64,000 nt of DNA from Engraulis encrasicolus (GCF_034702125.1 NC_085866.1:19892315-19956314), one strand, 5' to 3'; positions 1 to 13,490 are shown, counted from the stretch's first letter. The notes: generated by a model not told the origin, from the sequence alone. Made by a program: numbers and translations.

Positions 1-1912
1 TAGTGTTTGAAGTAATGTTAAAAGCCTTCTGGAAGCTCATTTTGACAAAGTAACCCAATTTGACAGAACACCAGCTTTCTGCTTGGCCATATTGCATGGT
101 TGGCCATTGTGAAGGAATGGAGCCTCCATTATGGAGGAAATTCCTTCATGCAACCCAAGCAGTGCCTCTAAATGAGATTGACCATCAAAAACATTATCAT
201 AGTCATAAACCAGGCTACTACAGACAATACGTTTACTCGGCATCTGTTTTCATGAGCTTTCAACAGGAAAGGGTAACAAACATGTTTTATTTAGGCCTAG
301 AAAATACTCCTCTTACCAATGCAATGCCATCTGCTTAAAAATATCTGTCGCTATAGACAGGGGGTTCTGTGATAGAAAATTGAATGTATGAGATAAAACA
401 CAGTGTATTGAAACCAGTTATTTCGAATGGGCATCGTAGGCCACAGTAGAAGGCAACTCTGCAGGTTGAGGGCAGAATACTCCCCCACCCCCATCCCATT
501 ACCTCTAGGCCCAGCTTGAAGCTTGTGTAATATTTTCATTGGTCGGTCGAGTCGAGGGGGCGTGTGCATGGGCGTTGCTAGGAGTATTGTGATCTCACAA
601 TCAGCTGTTTTGTACGTTCTATATTCTGATCCGAGGATCAGCTGGGCGCAGCAATAACATTACGAAAATATCTGCAGGAAATTCGCTTTTAAAAAGCAGA
701 TATTGCAACCTTAACATTCGTGTAAAGGGGATTTTACACGTTGCACTTCTTCTAAGAAGAATTATCTTTTTATTTTATTATAGTGTAATAACTACCTCAT
801 ATAAAAGCTACCTAAAGCTATGCTTTAAGATTTTACTGTCGTTTTTACTGTACGAACATCACGTTTACAACTTGAATACTGCAAAGGCAGGTAAGCACTA
901 AATGCAGAATTTTGGTTGTCAAAAGTCTTTTGTGGGTGATGTGGGAAACAGTTGACTTGTCATTGCCTCGGTAACAGCTCTCCGGAGTCATATTGCATCC
1001 AAAGCCTACTCGGTCGATGACTATGAGAGAAATGGGATTATTCATCGATCAAAGAGGCACTATGTCATATTATAACCTGCAGAATCCTGTATGTATCTTG
1101 TGTTTCACACGACAGACGCTAGCGACAGCTAACCCTAGCATTTTGTTTTGTTCTGATGTCGACATTCCTTTTATAGGTCATCATAATGTTCCGAATCTCT
1201 TGGCTTTGCAGAGCGGGTGGCTTTGATGGTGCATGGAATATGGTTTGTTTTTTTCACGATTTATAACGCCTTTATGACAAGCTGTGTCAAATGTGATGTA
1301 ATGTATCAACTGCCAGGGTTTGAGATGTCTACAGGCTATAATTTGGCTGCAAACACGGATAGCGAATGTAGGCTATTCTCATAGACTACGGGTCTATTTT
1401 CATTTTTCTTGGTGATATATTTATGATTTAGGGTAGATTTATGTATGGATATGTGGATACATCGATTCTTCTATGGTAGGCTACAGCTGAGGCTGTCATT
1501 GCCATGACCCCTTGCTTGATCCTACTCAGGGTTCAGTTTATTGACAACTGCGATGAGCTTCGTTTATTTTGAACGCCTTTTTGATATTACGCAAACTGTT
1601 GCAGTGTAGGCCTAGGCTATCATTTTTCAAAATGTAAACAAAGCCGAGGCGAGTCGAATGGTTCACCCAAAGGACTGCAGTTGCCGTCCGTTTTCGAGAG
1701 GGCAGTAATCAAATTGAACAAATGTCAACAATGCCTGTCTTTCAATATATTTGGTCAGAAATGCTACTTGACACGAAAACAACTTGGTATGTCGAGTCAT
1801 ATTAGTTACTATTTGAAGAAATTCGTTACACAGTCGGTCTCCGTTTGATTTTTTCTCCTCTGTGCTTATTTTCCATCCGCTCAGTTGGAGGGGGTTGGAC
1901 CAGTAACATCAG

Positions 1913-1920
1913 TGACGTCA
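1913..1920. promoter_or_regulatory. Full palindromic CRE (TGACGTCA)
   Basis: TGACGTCA is the perfect CREB/ATF site. It sits in a moderately GC-rich patch about 4 kb upstream of the tp53inp2 start codon. An 8-bp site is expected by chance about once per 65 kb, so function is only suggested. Confidence 0.3.
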
Positions 1921-3044
1921 GTCATCGGCGAAGCACAGCTCTTGTTATGTTAACAAGGCCCAACCCACTGCATATTTTACATGCCCTGCCTACTTTGCCT
2001 GGACCCTATGAGCTAACAACAGCATAATAAATATTAGAAATTATTTCATTCACTGACAGATTACTTTACAAATTGTTTGAGCCATGGAAAACAACACTTT
2101 GTCTTGATGTCAAATAGGCCATACTATAGCCTACTTGAGGCCTATTCATAAAGACAGTTGAACAGAAATTTCAGGCTATTTTCTCTATGGTGTGGATGTT
2201 GCATCTTATAGAACACTAAGATCAAGTGGGAAAAAAAACGAATTATGGTGTCAACATTCAGAAACTCAAAACAGACTCAAAACACCAGTTGTGGTCAGTC
2301 TATGTTACATGTAATCAGGGTAAAAAAAAACAAAACAAAAAAACACCCTCCTATACCACTTGCACTCAATCAGACTGAAAGGCAGCCCTGTTGTGTTGCC
2401 ATGAACCACTGAGAGATATTTGCATAGCCTACATGCCTCTCTTCTCCACCGGCCCTTGTCTAGCCTCTCGACCTTTGTATGAGTATATTATGCTGGCCAC
2501 TGAATTGAACAGCAGTACTGTTGAGCTGGCATGAAGCTTGTTGCATTGCATGTGTGCGGTGGACAGTGGGATTTATTTATATGCTAGTGGAGATAAGAGC
2601 AGAGGAGCAGGCGGATAAGAGCAGCCAGATACTAGATAGGCAGCAGCCCAACAGGCCTTAACTGGAGAGCAGGCAGCTTCTCTGGGTTGCATCATAGGTT
2701 ACAGTACATGTGCAGTCTTATTGGTCAGTTTGAACCCAGTGGCACCTTGGACTCTGAACATCCACTGAGGTAGCCTTTTGGTGCTGATGGGATTGATTGT
2801 AGACGATTCAACTCACTATTTGCTGAGAAAAACACTGAACAGCATTATCACAACATTGCTATGACACTACCGTGAGTCTTAAGTAGCCTAACAGATTAAG
2901 ACTTGGTCATTAACATTTTGGTAACAATAAGCTTATAACAGAAGCGTTGCATGAAAGGGTCAAGAAAAAAACACCACCAACAACAAAGGCATAGACACAG
3001 ATGCAGTGATAGTCCTGTCCTTGTTATGTTTTTTTCTACCTTGC

Positions 3045-3058
3045 GTTGCCATGGCAAG
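3045..3058. promoter_or_regulatory. RFX X-box-like palindrome
   Basis: GTTGCCATGGCAAG differs by one base from the symmetric RFX site GTTGCCATGGCAAC. It lies upstream of tp53inp2. The match is seen directly; binding is inference. Confidence 0.3.
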
Positions 3059-3212
3059 CGCCACCATTATTTTGACGTCAACATAATAAAACACCATTGA
3101 GATGAGGAGCAGTTTTTGTTTAAAACTCCAGCATCTGATGCAGTCCCATGAGAATGCCGCCATTTGCACGCCGCTGCAAGGAAAAGGAAAGAAAATCTTC
3201 CATCTCCATCTT

Positions 3213-3355
<143 letters not shown>

Positions 3356-3764
3356 CAAAAGGAAGTATTTATTCACCCCTCTTGGGTTTTTGCTTTCGTG
3401 ATAACTGATTTTAATAAAGCCACATGACTCTATGTGAGCGAGAGAGTCATAGAGCGAGAGAGAGGAAGGACCTCAGTGTTCTCTCTCTCTCTCACGCACG
3501 CACAGCCAGCCAGCCAGCCAACCAGCCCTCTCTCTGCTAGTGACAACAATGCAGCAATGTTCAGTCTCAGGGGGAGCTCCCCTGTAGAGTGAGAGAGAGA
3601 GTCTATAGCAGACTCTCCATTTAGCCATCCAGGCTAGACGCCCCTAGATGCATCTTATTTTCACCTTCCCTGGTCAGCACACCACCCCCCCCCCCCCCCT
3701 GCATGTCTTATTCAAGGCCCCCACCCCACCGTTTTCTTCTTGCCATCCTCACATTGTCTACTGT

Positions 3765-3766
<2 letters not shown>

Positions 3767-3847
<81 letters not shown>
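3767..3847. repeat. (CT)n microsatellite
   Basis: About 40 uninterrupted CT units. It is the second long pyrimidine tract within 600 bp and is noncoding. Confidence 0.97.
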
Positions 3848-3852
<5 letters not shown>

Positions 3853-4148
3853 GTGTGTACTTCAGGCCTTTTCCAGTGTCCCCAACACATGTCTCATTAT
3901 GATGTCAGCACTGCTCTGGTGTAAGGCGCAGCATCAGTGTATGCACTGTATGGCTGCTGTACGTAAGCCTAATTGCGCTGTTCCAACATTCATCAGTCTG
4001 ACAACTAATCCACTTGTGATGTATGATGAGGGGGGATGGGGCACTATCACTGGGATTGTGTGTGTGTGTGTGTCTGTGTGTCTGTGTCTCTGTGTGTGTG
4101 TGTTGTTTATTTGTGTGTGGGATATGGCCTTGTTGCCATTGTGTCTAA

Positions 4149-4275
4149 GTGGATGGATGGATGGATGGATGGATGGATGGATGGATGGATGGATGGATGG
4201 ATGGATGGATGGATGGATGGATGGATGGATGGATGGATGGATGGATGGATGGATGGGTGGATGGATGGATGGATG
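4149..4275. repeat. (GGAT)n tetranucleotide microsatellite
   Basis: About 31 copies of TGGA/GGAT with one interrupting GGGT near 4255. Because 4 and 3 are coprime it stays open in several frames (Met-Asp-Gly-Trp and Ile-His-Pro-Ser repeats), which explains the long spurious reading frames on both strands. Confidence 0.97.
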
Positions 4276-5635
4276 TAGCCGGCTCGGGGTGGGAGTCTGG
4301 GTGTATGTTTCCTGAGTGGATGGCTGATGCATTATTCAGAGTGATGGGTTCCCATGGGTCTGCCACCTGGCGAGACCTTGGTGCCATTCACCCTAGACAG
4401 GACACTCCACTCCACTCCACTCCACTATGGACTAGCCTGCCTTGCTGGCCTGGCACTGCTGTGGCCTCTGGACTCTGTAGTCTGCAATTCAGAAAACGAA
4501 CACTAGAGGGCAGTAAGCACCAGCTCTGATGGGCATTTTGATAGCGATAATGAATGAAACAAAGACATACAATCTAATGGAAAAGAAAAAATGCACAAAG
4601 GCACACACAAGACAAGAAGTGGGTCACATTAACACACCACTTTAAACACACACATAGCAGTCAAAGTAATGTATGAAACTTGTCATATCATACACTGATG
4701 TCAACCGACAAAATAATATTAAACAACAACCACCCACTAATCATTTCAAAAAGACAGAAAGGAGCAGACATGCAATGAAAGGATGGGTTTTGGGAGGCAA
4801 TGGGGGTGGAGAGGCAAGGGTCTATGTGCCCCCGTTGTTCACCCACCCCCACACTTGTCCCCTCAGCAGATGGAAACTGGACAATGGGTGATGACCAGGG
4901 TGGTCAGTGGCCTAACAAGGATGGATCTCACGCCCACTTTTAATGGAAAAAGCGGTGACCTACCATTAGACTAATTGAAAGAAGGATGTGCCATGAGAAG
5001 CATGTAGGGGTGCGCTCTTTTGGAAGAGGTTTGTACTGTGTGGTTAATCCACAGACGCATGTCCCAATTGTTCTCACGCCACACGTGAAATCAAAGTGAC
5101 GTCCAGCTCCCCTGTGACCCTGACTCCCACCCCCATCTTTCATTGTTACCACGCACCGCACATTCCTCCAATAATATAATGCAATGAAATGCTTCCAGGC
5201 AATATGCACCATTAATAATGGAACTACAGAGAAAGGCCATCTGTCAGCTAATACATTATTTCCCTTTTGTCTCTGCCCTTTCTTTAATTTCCCCCCATTT
5301 CCCTATTAACTTTCCATTTCTGCAAAGGTGCAGGGCTGTGAAATATTGCACGAGTCAGGAATTGAGGGGAAAAGAAAACTCTAAAGTCATTTAGTCTGCT
5401 TACTCAGCCTTTTTTCCCATTTCTTCACACCAGACGGGTTGAGAAAAAAAAAATAGCAGCATATTAATCACTTCAATTATGATATGAGCACAATGCGGCC
5501 ACTGGAGTAAGTGAATGAAAAATAATGTGCCAGTCTGCTGCATATACATTTTTGACGGTTTGAACAAAGTTATTTAGGAACAAACTTTTCTTGTGTCGCT
5601 AATTCTTGTGTTTCTTTTCTGTGTTTCTTCCATAG

Positions 5636-5951
5636 GCCTTTGCTGAAAAATACCAAGTGAAACCTTAAACTCACACTTCGAAAGCCCCTTTGACCCTTTC
5701 GGGAATCTCGTGTCAACTAAGGGCTTTGAAACTAAAGAGGCCAACGCAGCGTTTTCCCAGCTTTTTATTTTTGTTTGACCTTCAACCTGTTAATCTAAGA
5801 CCTTTGAGAAGATTAAAAAAACCTACTTCGAACAAAGAAAGATATATAAAATAAGAAGAAATATTTCAAGAGGCAGCTTTTCTCTCAGGATCACACGTCC
5901 ACGTCGTCCAAGACCAACTTCACCCCTTTGTCGCCCCCTACTGGCCGGGCT
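5636..5951 (+). other. tp53inp2: tp53inp2 5'UTR part of first recognised exon
   Basis: A good acceptor (pyrimidine run TTTCTTTTCTGTGTTTCTTC followed by CATAG) ends at 5635. From there the sequence runs without a coding signal to the ATG at 5952. This fits the known gene layout, in which a noncoding first exon precedes the exon carrying the start codon. The first exon itself was not located. Confidence 0.55.
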
Positions 5952-8454
5952 ATGTTCCAGCGGCTCAGCAGTCTGCTCTTTGGTGAGGTGGAGGATGTCT
6001 CTGCCGAACTCAGGGGCCCCAACCCGTGCGTGAGCGACGCTGACGAGGAGGGATGGCTTCTGGTCAGCCTGCCGGGTGAGTGTTCTCCTCTGGGTGTGAC
6101 GTGGTTGGTTGGTTGCACGATTGGCTTTTGTCTGGCTGGGTGCTCGTTAAAAAAAAAAGCGGGCGGTGGGGTGTGTGAGTGTGACTGACTGCATCTGTAT
6201 GTGAGTTGGGGGTGGTTGACCACGTTAAATTGTTGACGGGTGCTGTTGTGTGTGCTGTGAGACACATGCAACATTGATTAAGCTAGCTAGACAAAAGAAA
6301 CAGGGGGATGCTTTTTGGTTGCTTTTGAATGGTAAGCTAAAAGTCAAAACAACCATCTAATAATGGTATTCCTATTCTCTATGTTTTGTACTGTTCCTTT
6401 ACCCTCCTTACCCCCCTTTTTTACCCTTAATTTGGCATAATTCCCCTCACTCTGATGTATGTGTGTGCACGTGTATGTGTATGTGTGTGTGTGCTAACAT
6501 CTGGCCACCACCCCACCATACCTGCATGGCTTCCTGTGATGCTGGTCCTGTCTGTCTTCACCACCCTGTCTCCTCCTCCTACCACTCCTCCTCCTCTCCT
6601 CTCCTCTCCTCTCCTCTCCTCTCCTCTCCTCTCCTCTCCTCTCCTCTCCTCTCCTCATCCTCCCTCATCTCCATGTCTCCCCCAAAAATGTACAAAAAAT
6701 TGGCAAAAAAACTAAACAAAAACAGAGAACAATGATTGTGTGATGCTAGGTGAGGGTGGTGCGGAGGCGCCCTCGATAGCTCAGTCCCTCCCCGATGCCG
6801 AGGACTGTCCCATGGCCGACACCGGCTCGGAGCCCCAATCCACCCTCCTCCACTCCACCACCCCCACCGTCCAACCCTCCTCCTCCGCCTCCTCGTCTCG
6901 TCCGTCTGGCAGCCGCCGCAGGACTAAAGCCAGCAGGGCCCGAGCGGCAGCAGTGTCGGCGGCGGCGACGGTGACGGCGGTGGTGGTGGACCCCTCTTCC
7001 CAACCCCACCATCCCCATCCCCATCCTCCTCTCCCTACCTCTACGTCCTCCTCCTCCTCCTCTTCACCCACCCCTCACCCTGCCTCCTCCTCCTCCTCCC
7101 GCTCCTCCGCCGGGTTAGTGGGTGTGAGTGGCGCCCCGCTGCCCAGCTCCTCCTCCTCTGTGCGCCGTCGCCCACGCGGCTCGGCGCCCGTCTCGCCGGG
7201 CTCGTGGAGCAACTGCAGTGGCGGCAGTGGCAGCAGCGGTGGGCTGGAGCGCCTCTGTGGCATGGACGAGAGCTGGTTTGTCACCCCTCCCCCCTGTTTC
7301 ACTGCAGAGGGAGCCACGGCCGAGGCCAGCCCCATGGAGGACCTGCTCATCGAGCACCCCAGCATGTCCGTCTACGTCTCCCCCGGCAACCTGTCCATGG
7401 TGGAGGAGAGCGCCGGCAGCCTGCCCACCAGCGTCAGGTGAGGAGCCAACCAGAGGCCTGTGGTGCATTTCTCAAAACCAAAGTTGCTTACTACATTAGC
7501 TACTTTGTTGTTTTCAAGGCATTTTCCATTGGCAACTACCGAAGTTGCTAACAGGCTAACAACTTCTCTTTTGAGAAATGCACCCCTGTTTAGCACAAGG
7601 AGTCTCAAGGGCGATCAAGGATGAACGCTCAGAAAACTCTGCACACTGATTACTGTTCTCTCAAGAAGAAACTGTTCCCTAAGAAAAATCAGTGCAGTGC
7701 TTTCTGAACTTTCATTTTTGATCAAGTTTTCCTGCCTCACACCGGCACCTGTATTACCGAAGGTTTGTGCACAAGGACTCTCTTGAACCCAGAACGACAA
7801 TAATGTTGAGAACAGTCACGTTATATAGAAGTACTGAATGCCTTTACAAAAAATGTGTATCTTCTATTTAGTCTGTGGAAGTGATAGGTGCTGCATGCTT
7901 TCATCAGGAATTGTCAGCAGTACAGTCAGTTGAATGAATGCATTTCAATGAATAAAGACATCAGTGTCAATGAGGGAAGAGTGATTTTTGGATACACCAA
8001 GATGGCTGATTCTTGGATTATATACACAGTACACCAATATGGCTGGCAGTCACATGATTCATAGACCTCAATTCATGTCTGCCATTTTAGCCCACCCAAA
8101 GTGACTTCTCGCTCTCGCTCTTGGTCTCTCTCTCGCTCTCTCTCTCTTTTCTCTATCTATTCTCTCCTCCACCCTACCAGGATGTCTGAGTCGGCATCAG
8201 CAGCGACCCTCCCCGCCCCTCGTGCCAGCCTCCCCCCGCGGGTGACCCGTGGTGCGGCAGCCCAGGCAGGCGCCCTGACCAAAGTGACCCAGGTGGCGCG
8301 CGTGCAGCGCTCCAAGAGCCGCGTGGAGCGCCGTCAGCTGGCGCGCACCCGCATGCAGCGCCAGAACCGTGCCCGCGAGCAGGTGCCGCGTCACGCCGCC
8401 CATGCCCGCAAGAGCTTCCTGCACCAGCCGTGCCAGCGCAACTTCTGCCACTAA
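5952..8454 (+). CDS. tp53inp2: Tumor protein p53-inducible nuclear protein 2 (TP53INP2/DOR)
   Basis: Coding exons 5952-6075, 6750-7437 and 8181-8454 join in phases 1 and 2 to 361 residues; human TP53INP2 is about 220. The family shuttles between nucleus and autophagosomes, where it binds LC3/GABARAP proteins and promotes autophagosome formation; in the nucleus it coactivates thyroid-hormone and other nuclear receptors. Visible family marks: the N-terminal MFQRLSSLLFG; an acidic LIR motif DEEGWLLV at residues 31-38 (W35, V38); the block MDESWFVTPPPCFTAEG followed by EDLLIEHPSMSVYV in exon 2; and a basic Arg/Gln-rich C-terminus ending QPCQRNFCH. The extra length comes from Ser/Pro/Ala low-complexity sequence in the first two thirds of exon 2. 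The start was chosen because MFQRLSS is the conserved family N-terminus. Confidence 0.95.
6594..6655. repeat. (CTCCT)n pentanucleotide microsatellite
   Basis: About 12 copies of a CTCCT/TCCTC unit in tp53inp2 intron 1, ending about 95 bp before the exon 2 acceptor (AG at 6748-6749). The polypyrimidine-rich array lies in the region where branch point and acceptor recognition take place. Confidence 0.95.
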
Positions 8455-11400
8455 GACATGGGTGTGCCACGGTGGGGACGGGGGTGGCCACTGAGGCCGA
8501 TTGCCCCCTCCATCACCCCGGCTCAAACACCCTGCCCCTCTCTCCGAAGCCCCCCCCCCCCCCCCCCACACAACACCAGAGAAGTGGAATCCATTACTCA
8601 GAGGGCATTATCAATACCCACCCTCCACCCTCACCACCCCCTCAAACTCTCCTCCCCAACACTTCAGCAGTAGCCCATAGATATAATCCACATTATTCAC
8701 ATATTCAGTGATAGAGCCTGCACATAGTCCAAACCAGTAGGAATATCTTTAGTAGTGCGTATGTATCTGTGTTGTTGTTTTAGGGTGAATTTGTGAGAGC
8801 AGTAGCCGCAACCGTCCACATCAGCCATTTATTTTCCCTTTACGAATGACTCCATTACTACTTTTTGTTTTTAGTTTACTCCCACCAGACCACTCTTGGA
8901 GATAGTAAGTCAGTAAGCATACTCTATAATGACTTTTAATGATGTCAGAAGCAAGCTTCGCTTTCGTCGTTTGCTCAAATGTCTCACACACCGTAATGTA
9001 CGTAGTCTAGCTGCAGGCTCTTCCACAGTGAGAGGTGCATAGGATTAGCATGGAAAATAGAGATCTTTTAAATGCACTGTTTCTCCGTTATGTACCATAG
9101 AAGGCTAACCGGATGTTTAAGCTGGTTTCTTTCCCTTGGTGCTGTAGTGAAATGGAGTGGAGGCACTAGGTGGTGGCAGCCTGACTAATATAAGGCAGCC
9201 CTGCTCGTAAACATGATCATTTTTGGTCTGCGTATTCACGTATCATGCATTTTACTATCAGTGACTTGTTATGAAGTGAGAGCATATATCCATCTGAAGG
9301 TGATCAAAATGATGGTGACTTTGATTATGTATGTACTGCCATGTGCCAGAGAGTGATCAGAGAGGCATTGAAAAGCACTTCAGTGTTAGACTGCAAGAGA
9401 GTGTGGATGGGCACTGGGTATCCATAGGACATCTCACATCCTTTATTTGCTTTTTTTTTGGGAAGAGAAAATATTTGCTTTTGAGGTCACAAGCTGAATT
9501 ATTATTATTCTTTTAAGATGAAACCTCAAATAATTGGGTTGGATACACCAAGGTGGTGTGTGAGTAAGGCTGGTAAAAACAATCTTGAATGTCTTTAATG
9601 TTCACGACATTTCACAGATGAAAAAACTCAGTTGAGTCCTTAACAGTAATAAAGGCATAGAAATAGCCGGCTATTTAATCAGCGCACACCACATGTTAAA
9701 GAGGGTTAAAAAAAAGCATGTAGAGGAAGGTGAGAGTGGGGAATGCCACAAAGTAAAGATGTCTTTGATAATGATTTTGAACGATTATGGTTTACATCAC
9801 CATGCAGTGGGTGGAAACAGTAAGAGTAACTAGTAAGTCATGCAGCCTTCATGCAGCTGATGGTTGAAAGGATGTTTTTTTTTCTCCACACTTGCAAACA
9901 TTCCCATCAGCACAATAACAGATTGTTACCTGCAGTGCCATAGCACAAAATGATGGGAGATCAGTCCTTACAAGACAATTCTAGTCAGTGAATGTATGGA
10001 ATACACTGTCCCTCTACCTGTGACGATGACCACCACAGGCCTAAACCAGTATGTTGCTGTGGGCCGGATGCTGCATTATAGGCTGCAGGGTATGATGGAG
10101 ATATAGAAGGTCGAGGATGGAATTGAGGGTGACTCTTTATTTTGTTTTGTTATTTCGTTTTTTTTTACATCATGATTATTCTTTAGGATTTGACCTATTT
10201 ATGACTATGGAGACTGGTGCTTATCCTGCCCTCTAGCTGTTGAAACGTGCACCTTCAGTGCATACTTTTCCTTTGTTGTAACCGAGGTCTTGGTGCAGGC
10301 AGCCTCACAACTCGGAAGAAACTGCCTTACGACAACAACAATTGCAGTTCTGCATAGTCCAAGAAATCACATTTATTGCACCTAAAAGCAAATTCTCAGA
10401 AGGAGGAAAAAACAACATCAGGTGGTACCTTTCAAACACTTCAGAAATAAGTCATAACATCACCATTCATGACTAACTCATTTCGTCTCTCTCCTGAGGA
10501 GAAATCACAATTGTGGGCTTACTGTCGTCCATGTTTGCTATGTATGCATTACCTCAACGTTATACAGCCGAGCTTTGGTGCAAAGCTACTGCAGTCTGTC
10601 TGATGGGGTTGCAGATTGTGGACGCATCACGTATGAACAGACTCTAGGCTCCTCTCTATACCATTATCCACCAGTGTTATGTACTCCCTCTCCCATACAC
10701 ACACACCCCAGTAAACCCCCACCCACCCCCACCCACCCGCATCTCCCTGCTCCCTTACTTAGCAGACCTATGTGTGCTGTGACAACTGTCCACCACATGG
10801 GAGAGCTATACAGCGTATACATGTGTGTACAATAATAACAATTAGACTAATCATGGTGCTGAGGTATATGAGTCTATATACTAAAAAAAAAACCTTTGTA
10901 AATTATTTCGAGAAGTGGATGTACGTTTGCACTGTCTAACATTTTAAAATGGTGAGTCGACAAATTGTACGTAGGCGTGTGTGCGAGTGGCGTGCTGAAT
11001 GTGTTACAAATGCCTGTGTGGGATGTCAAGACCTGTGAGTGAGCAAAATGGTATGCTGAGATGCACGACTTAAGATAAAAACAAAAAAAGAGTTATGGTA
11101 TAGTAATTTATTTTTCATGTTCATGTAAATAATTCACTGCGTCATACAGTTTGATGTCACTGCTTTTTTGTTTTTCTTTTCTTTTTTTTGACCGCTCACA
11201 TCCCCTGTGATTTCTCAGCTCCGCTTGCTGAAGTATGAATTGTAAACTGAGGCCTTCTTTTAGAGCAGATTGTCTATGTTCTCCCGGGCACTATATTACT
11301 TCTCTGTGTGTAATGAGTGTGTGGTATGAATTTACTCAAAATCCTCCCTTGTGTATGTTCTTATTTCTTTGTTTTGTTCTTCATTTTAATTTGCAGACAG

Positions 11401-12800
11401 ATTAGATTGTTGGGTTGGTACCTGTCTGTTGTTACACCAACACCCCCTGAATGGGCAGAGTGATGCTGATTTAAAAGGAAAAAAAAGATTTATTTTTGTT
11501 TATTTAGACTTTGCTTGTTATGATTGTGTGCATGTTATATTCAGTTTGCTTCACCTCTGTTTCAGTGTCTTTTTAATCTCATGCTTAACACCCTCCTTTC
11601 TGTTAGCTGTCAACCAATGTTATAACAGAACGAAATATGAACTTTAAAAAATAATATAAAATTATATACATATATAATATCTATATATATTTGCCCATTT
11701 ATTTTGTTGACCATATGTATCCTATGATTTGGCCGTGTGGAGAATGTGGTGTATGTGACTCAACAGTGAATCCTGAATCTAGAAGTAAAATCAAACGATC
11801 GTCAAGATCCTCACCCTATGGGAGTTCTCAGCAGTGGATCCCTTCTAGTGATCAAGTGATCCTCTCCTCCCTCCTATTGGCCCTTATTTTAGCCCAATGG
11901 GGTGCCTGTCAGTCAGAGATCAGGGACAATATTTCTGGGATTTTACCACTACCTAGTATGTGTCATAATGAACCACCAATCAGAGAAGGGGAGGTCGCTT
12001 AGATCCACTAGATCCAATGGGATCCACTGCCACATTGTTTCTCTTGCTCATTCTGCTTTCCTTACTACGTATGTGGCTATGTTCCCTGTTGTTGGTGTCA
12101 AGGGTTCATGAGGGCTTGTTAGCCTCCATGTGAAGAGAGTAGACATTGGGGACTGTAGATACGTGAGTGTGAGTGTATTTTGTGTGTACGTACAGTATGT
12201 TTGTTTTTAGCCAGTGTGTTTGTTGGGGGGTCCGGGGATAGATATTGATTTTAAAAGTATATGCTGTTATGAACCATGAAAAAAAAACAACAAAAGCAAC
12301 AAAACCTTACAAAAATAGACATGCTTGCATTATCCCAGGCAGTTATTAGGGCAATTGTCTCACCATGTAATGTTAAAGGAAAAAAGAAAGGGGTCGAATA
12401 TCAAAGATGGGGTTTTTGTTTTTTTTGTTGTTTCATTTGCTCTGCGCTCAGAGATAATGGCAGCTTTTTGAAATGGGAGGTCGTGTCACCTGTTTCAAAA
12501 TGTATACCCTCCCTCCAAACCACCCCCCTCCCCCTTGGAAAAAAAAGTACTTATAGAGTTACACAAAGAAAAAAAATGATTGGTGTATCTGATATCTATG
12601 GTGATTGTGCCTTTCACTATTCTGCATGGTTTTTTTGTGATGTGCTGACTTCTCCATCCCTGCAATGGGCGGGAGCCCGTGAGCAGTAAAAAAAAGACCT
12701 ATGCAAAACTATACGAGTGGGGTTCCAGCATCCATTCAGAAATGCAGGTACCAGATAAAAAAAATAAACAAACAAACAAAACAATAAACTCTCAGGTTGA
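8455..12800 (+). other. tp53inp2: Probable long 3'UTR of tp53inp2
   Basis: After the stop codon at 8452-8454 there is no further conserved coding sequence. The first clear AATAAA signals are at 12763-12768 and 12783-12788. The mammalian gene has a 3'UTR of several kilobases, so a 4.3-kb UTR is plausible. The AT-rich composition and lack of recognisable transposons between 8.5 and 12.7 kb agree with this. RNA evidence is needed to fix the end. Confidence 0.45.
12763..12788 (+). terminator. tp53inp2: Candidate tp53inp2 polyadenylation signals
   Basis: Two AATAAA hexamers, 12763-12768 and 12783-12788, within an A-rich segment. They are the first good signals downstream of the tp53inp2 stop codon on the + strand. 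Confidence 0.4.
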
Positions 12801-12852
12801 CACCTGAATCATCATGACTCGTTATTTGGGGGACTTTGGGGAATAATTTAAG

Positions 12853-12917
12853 TGAGTGTGTGTGTGCGTGCGTGCGTGCGTGCGTGCGTGTGTGCGTGTG
12901 TGTGTGTGTGTGTGTGC
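12853..12917. repeat. (TG)n/(TGCG)n microsatellite
   Basis: Mixed GT and GTGC repeats just past the probable tp53inp2 3' end. Alternating purine-pyrimidine sequence of this type can form Z-DNA. Confidence 0.9.
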
Positions 12918-13084
12918 ACGGTTCAGGTACATAGGACCAGAGGGTTTTTTTTTCTAAGAAAATGGTTCAGTAATACCCCAGGTTAAGTAAAGCTTGAGGT
13001 AGTGGTAAATCACTCCGAAGAGCTTGTAGTCCCTGTTTTGATAACTGCAGGTTATCCATATTCCTCCAAGGGCCGTACCTTTTT

Positions 13085-13250
13085 TTGGAAAAAAAAAGCA
13101 CTTTTTGTCTTTATTTCTGTCAGAAAAGTGGAGGAGAGACAGAAATGAGAGGGAAGAGAGAGGGGGAAAGATCAGTAAATGACCCGAGACTCGAACCCGG
13201 GTCGTTGATGTAGTAACAGGGCCCTATCGTTAGGCCACGGCAGGGCCTTC
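13085..13250 (-). mobile_element. tRNA-derived SINE, minus orientation
   Basis: On the minus strand the element starts with a box A like TGGCCTAACGA (plus-strand 13227-13237) and a box B GGTTCGAGTCT (plus-strand 13187-13197). A pyrimidine-rich body and an A-rich tail toward 13085 follow. This is the layout of a tRNA-headed SINE. Its body and AATAAAG-like tail resemble the element near 52760-52940. Confidence 0.75.
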
Positions 13251-13273
13251 CCCCTAAACTTTTGGCCTATACT

Positions 13274-13490
13274 GTTGGCGGTCATCTTTACAACAAACCC
13301 CAACTTCACTAGATCCCTAGAAAATATAACTTAATTTGTATTGCAAATGTAACTTCTAAGATTGCTTTACAAAACATGTCATATTTCGTGTGAAACTGCA
13401 TAACATTAACATTATATCCTGGGGTGGATAAGATGGCCTCACGGGCCACAGATGGCCCTTGAGCCATAGGTTCCCCACCCATGTTCTAGC
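13274..13490 (+). mobile_element. Interspersed repeat family R1, copy 1
   Basis: This segment matches 28030-28235 on the same strand and about 17610-17815 on the opposite strand. Shared landmarks are a stretch around TTGTATTGCAAATG, a block around AAGATTGCTTTACAAAACAT and CATATTTCRTGTGAA. It has no coding capacity. The TGGCCTC...GGGCCAC end resembles the GC-rich ends of hAT-type nonautonomous elements, but I cannot delimit termini. Confidence 0.65.

Noticed and set aside
6746..7468. Several reading frames on the opposite strand and in other frames of tp53inp2 exon 2
   Set aside because: The GC-rich low-complexity exon leaves other frames open. Only the frame with the DESWFVTPPPCF block and matching splice phases is conserved.
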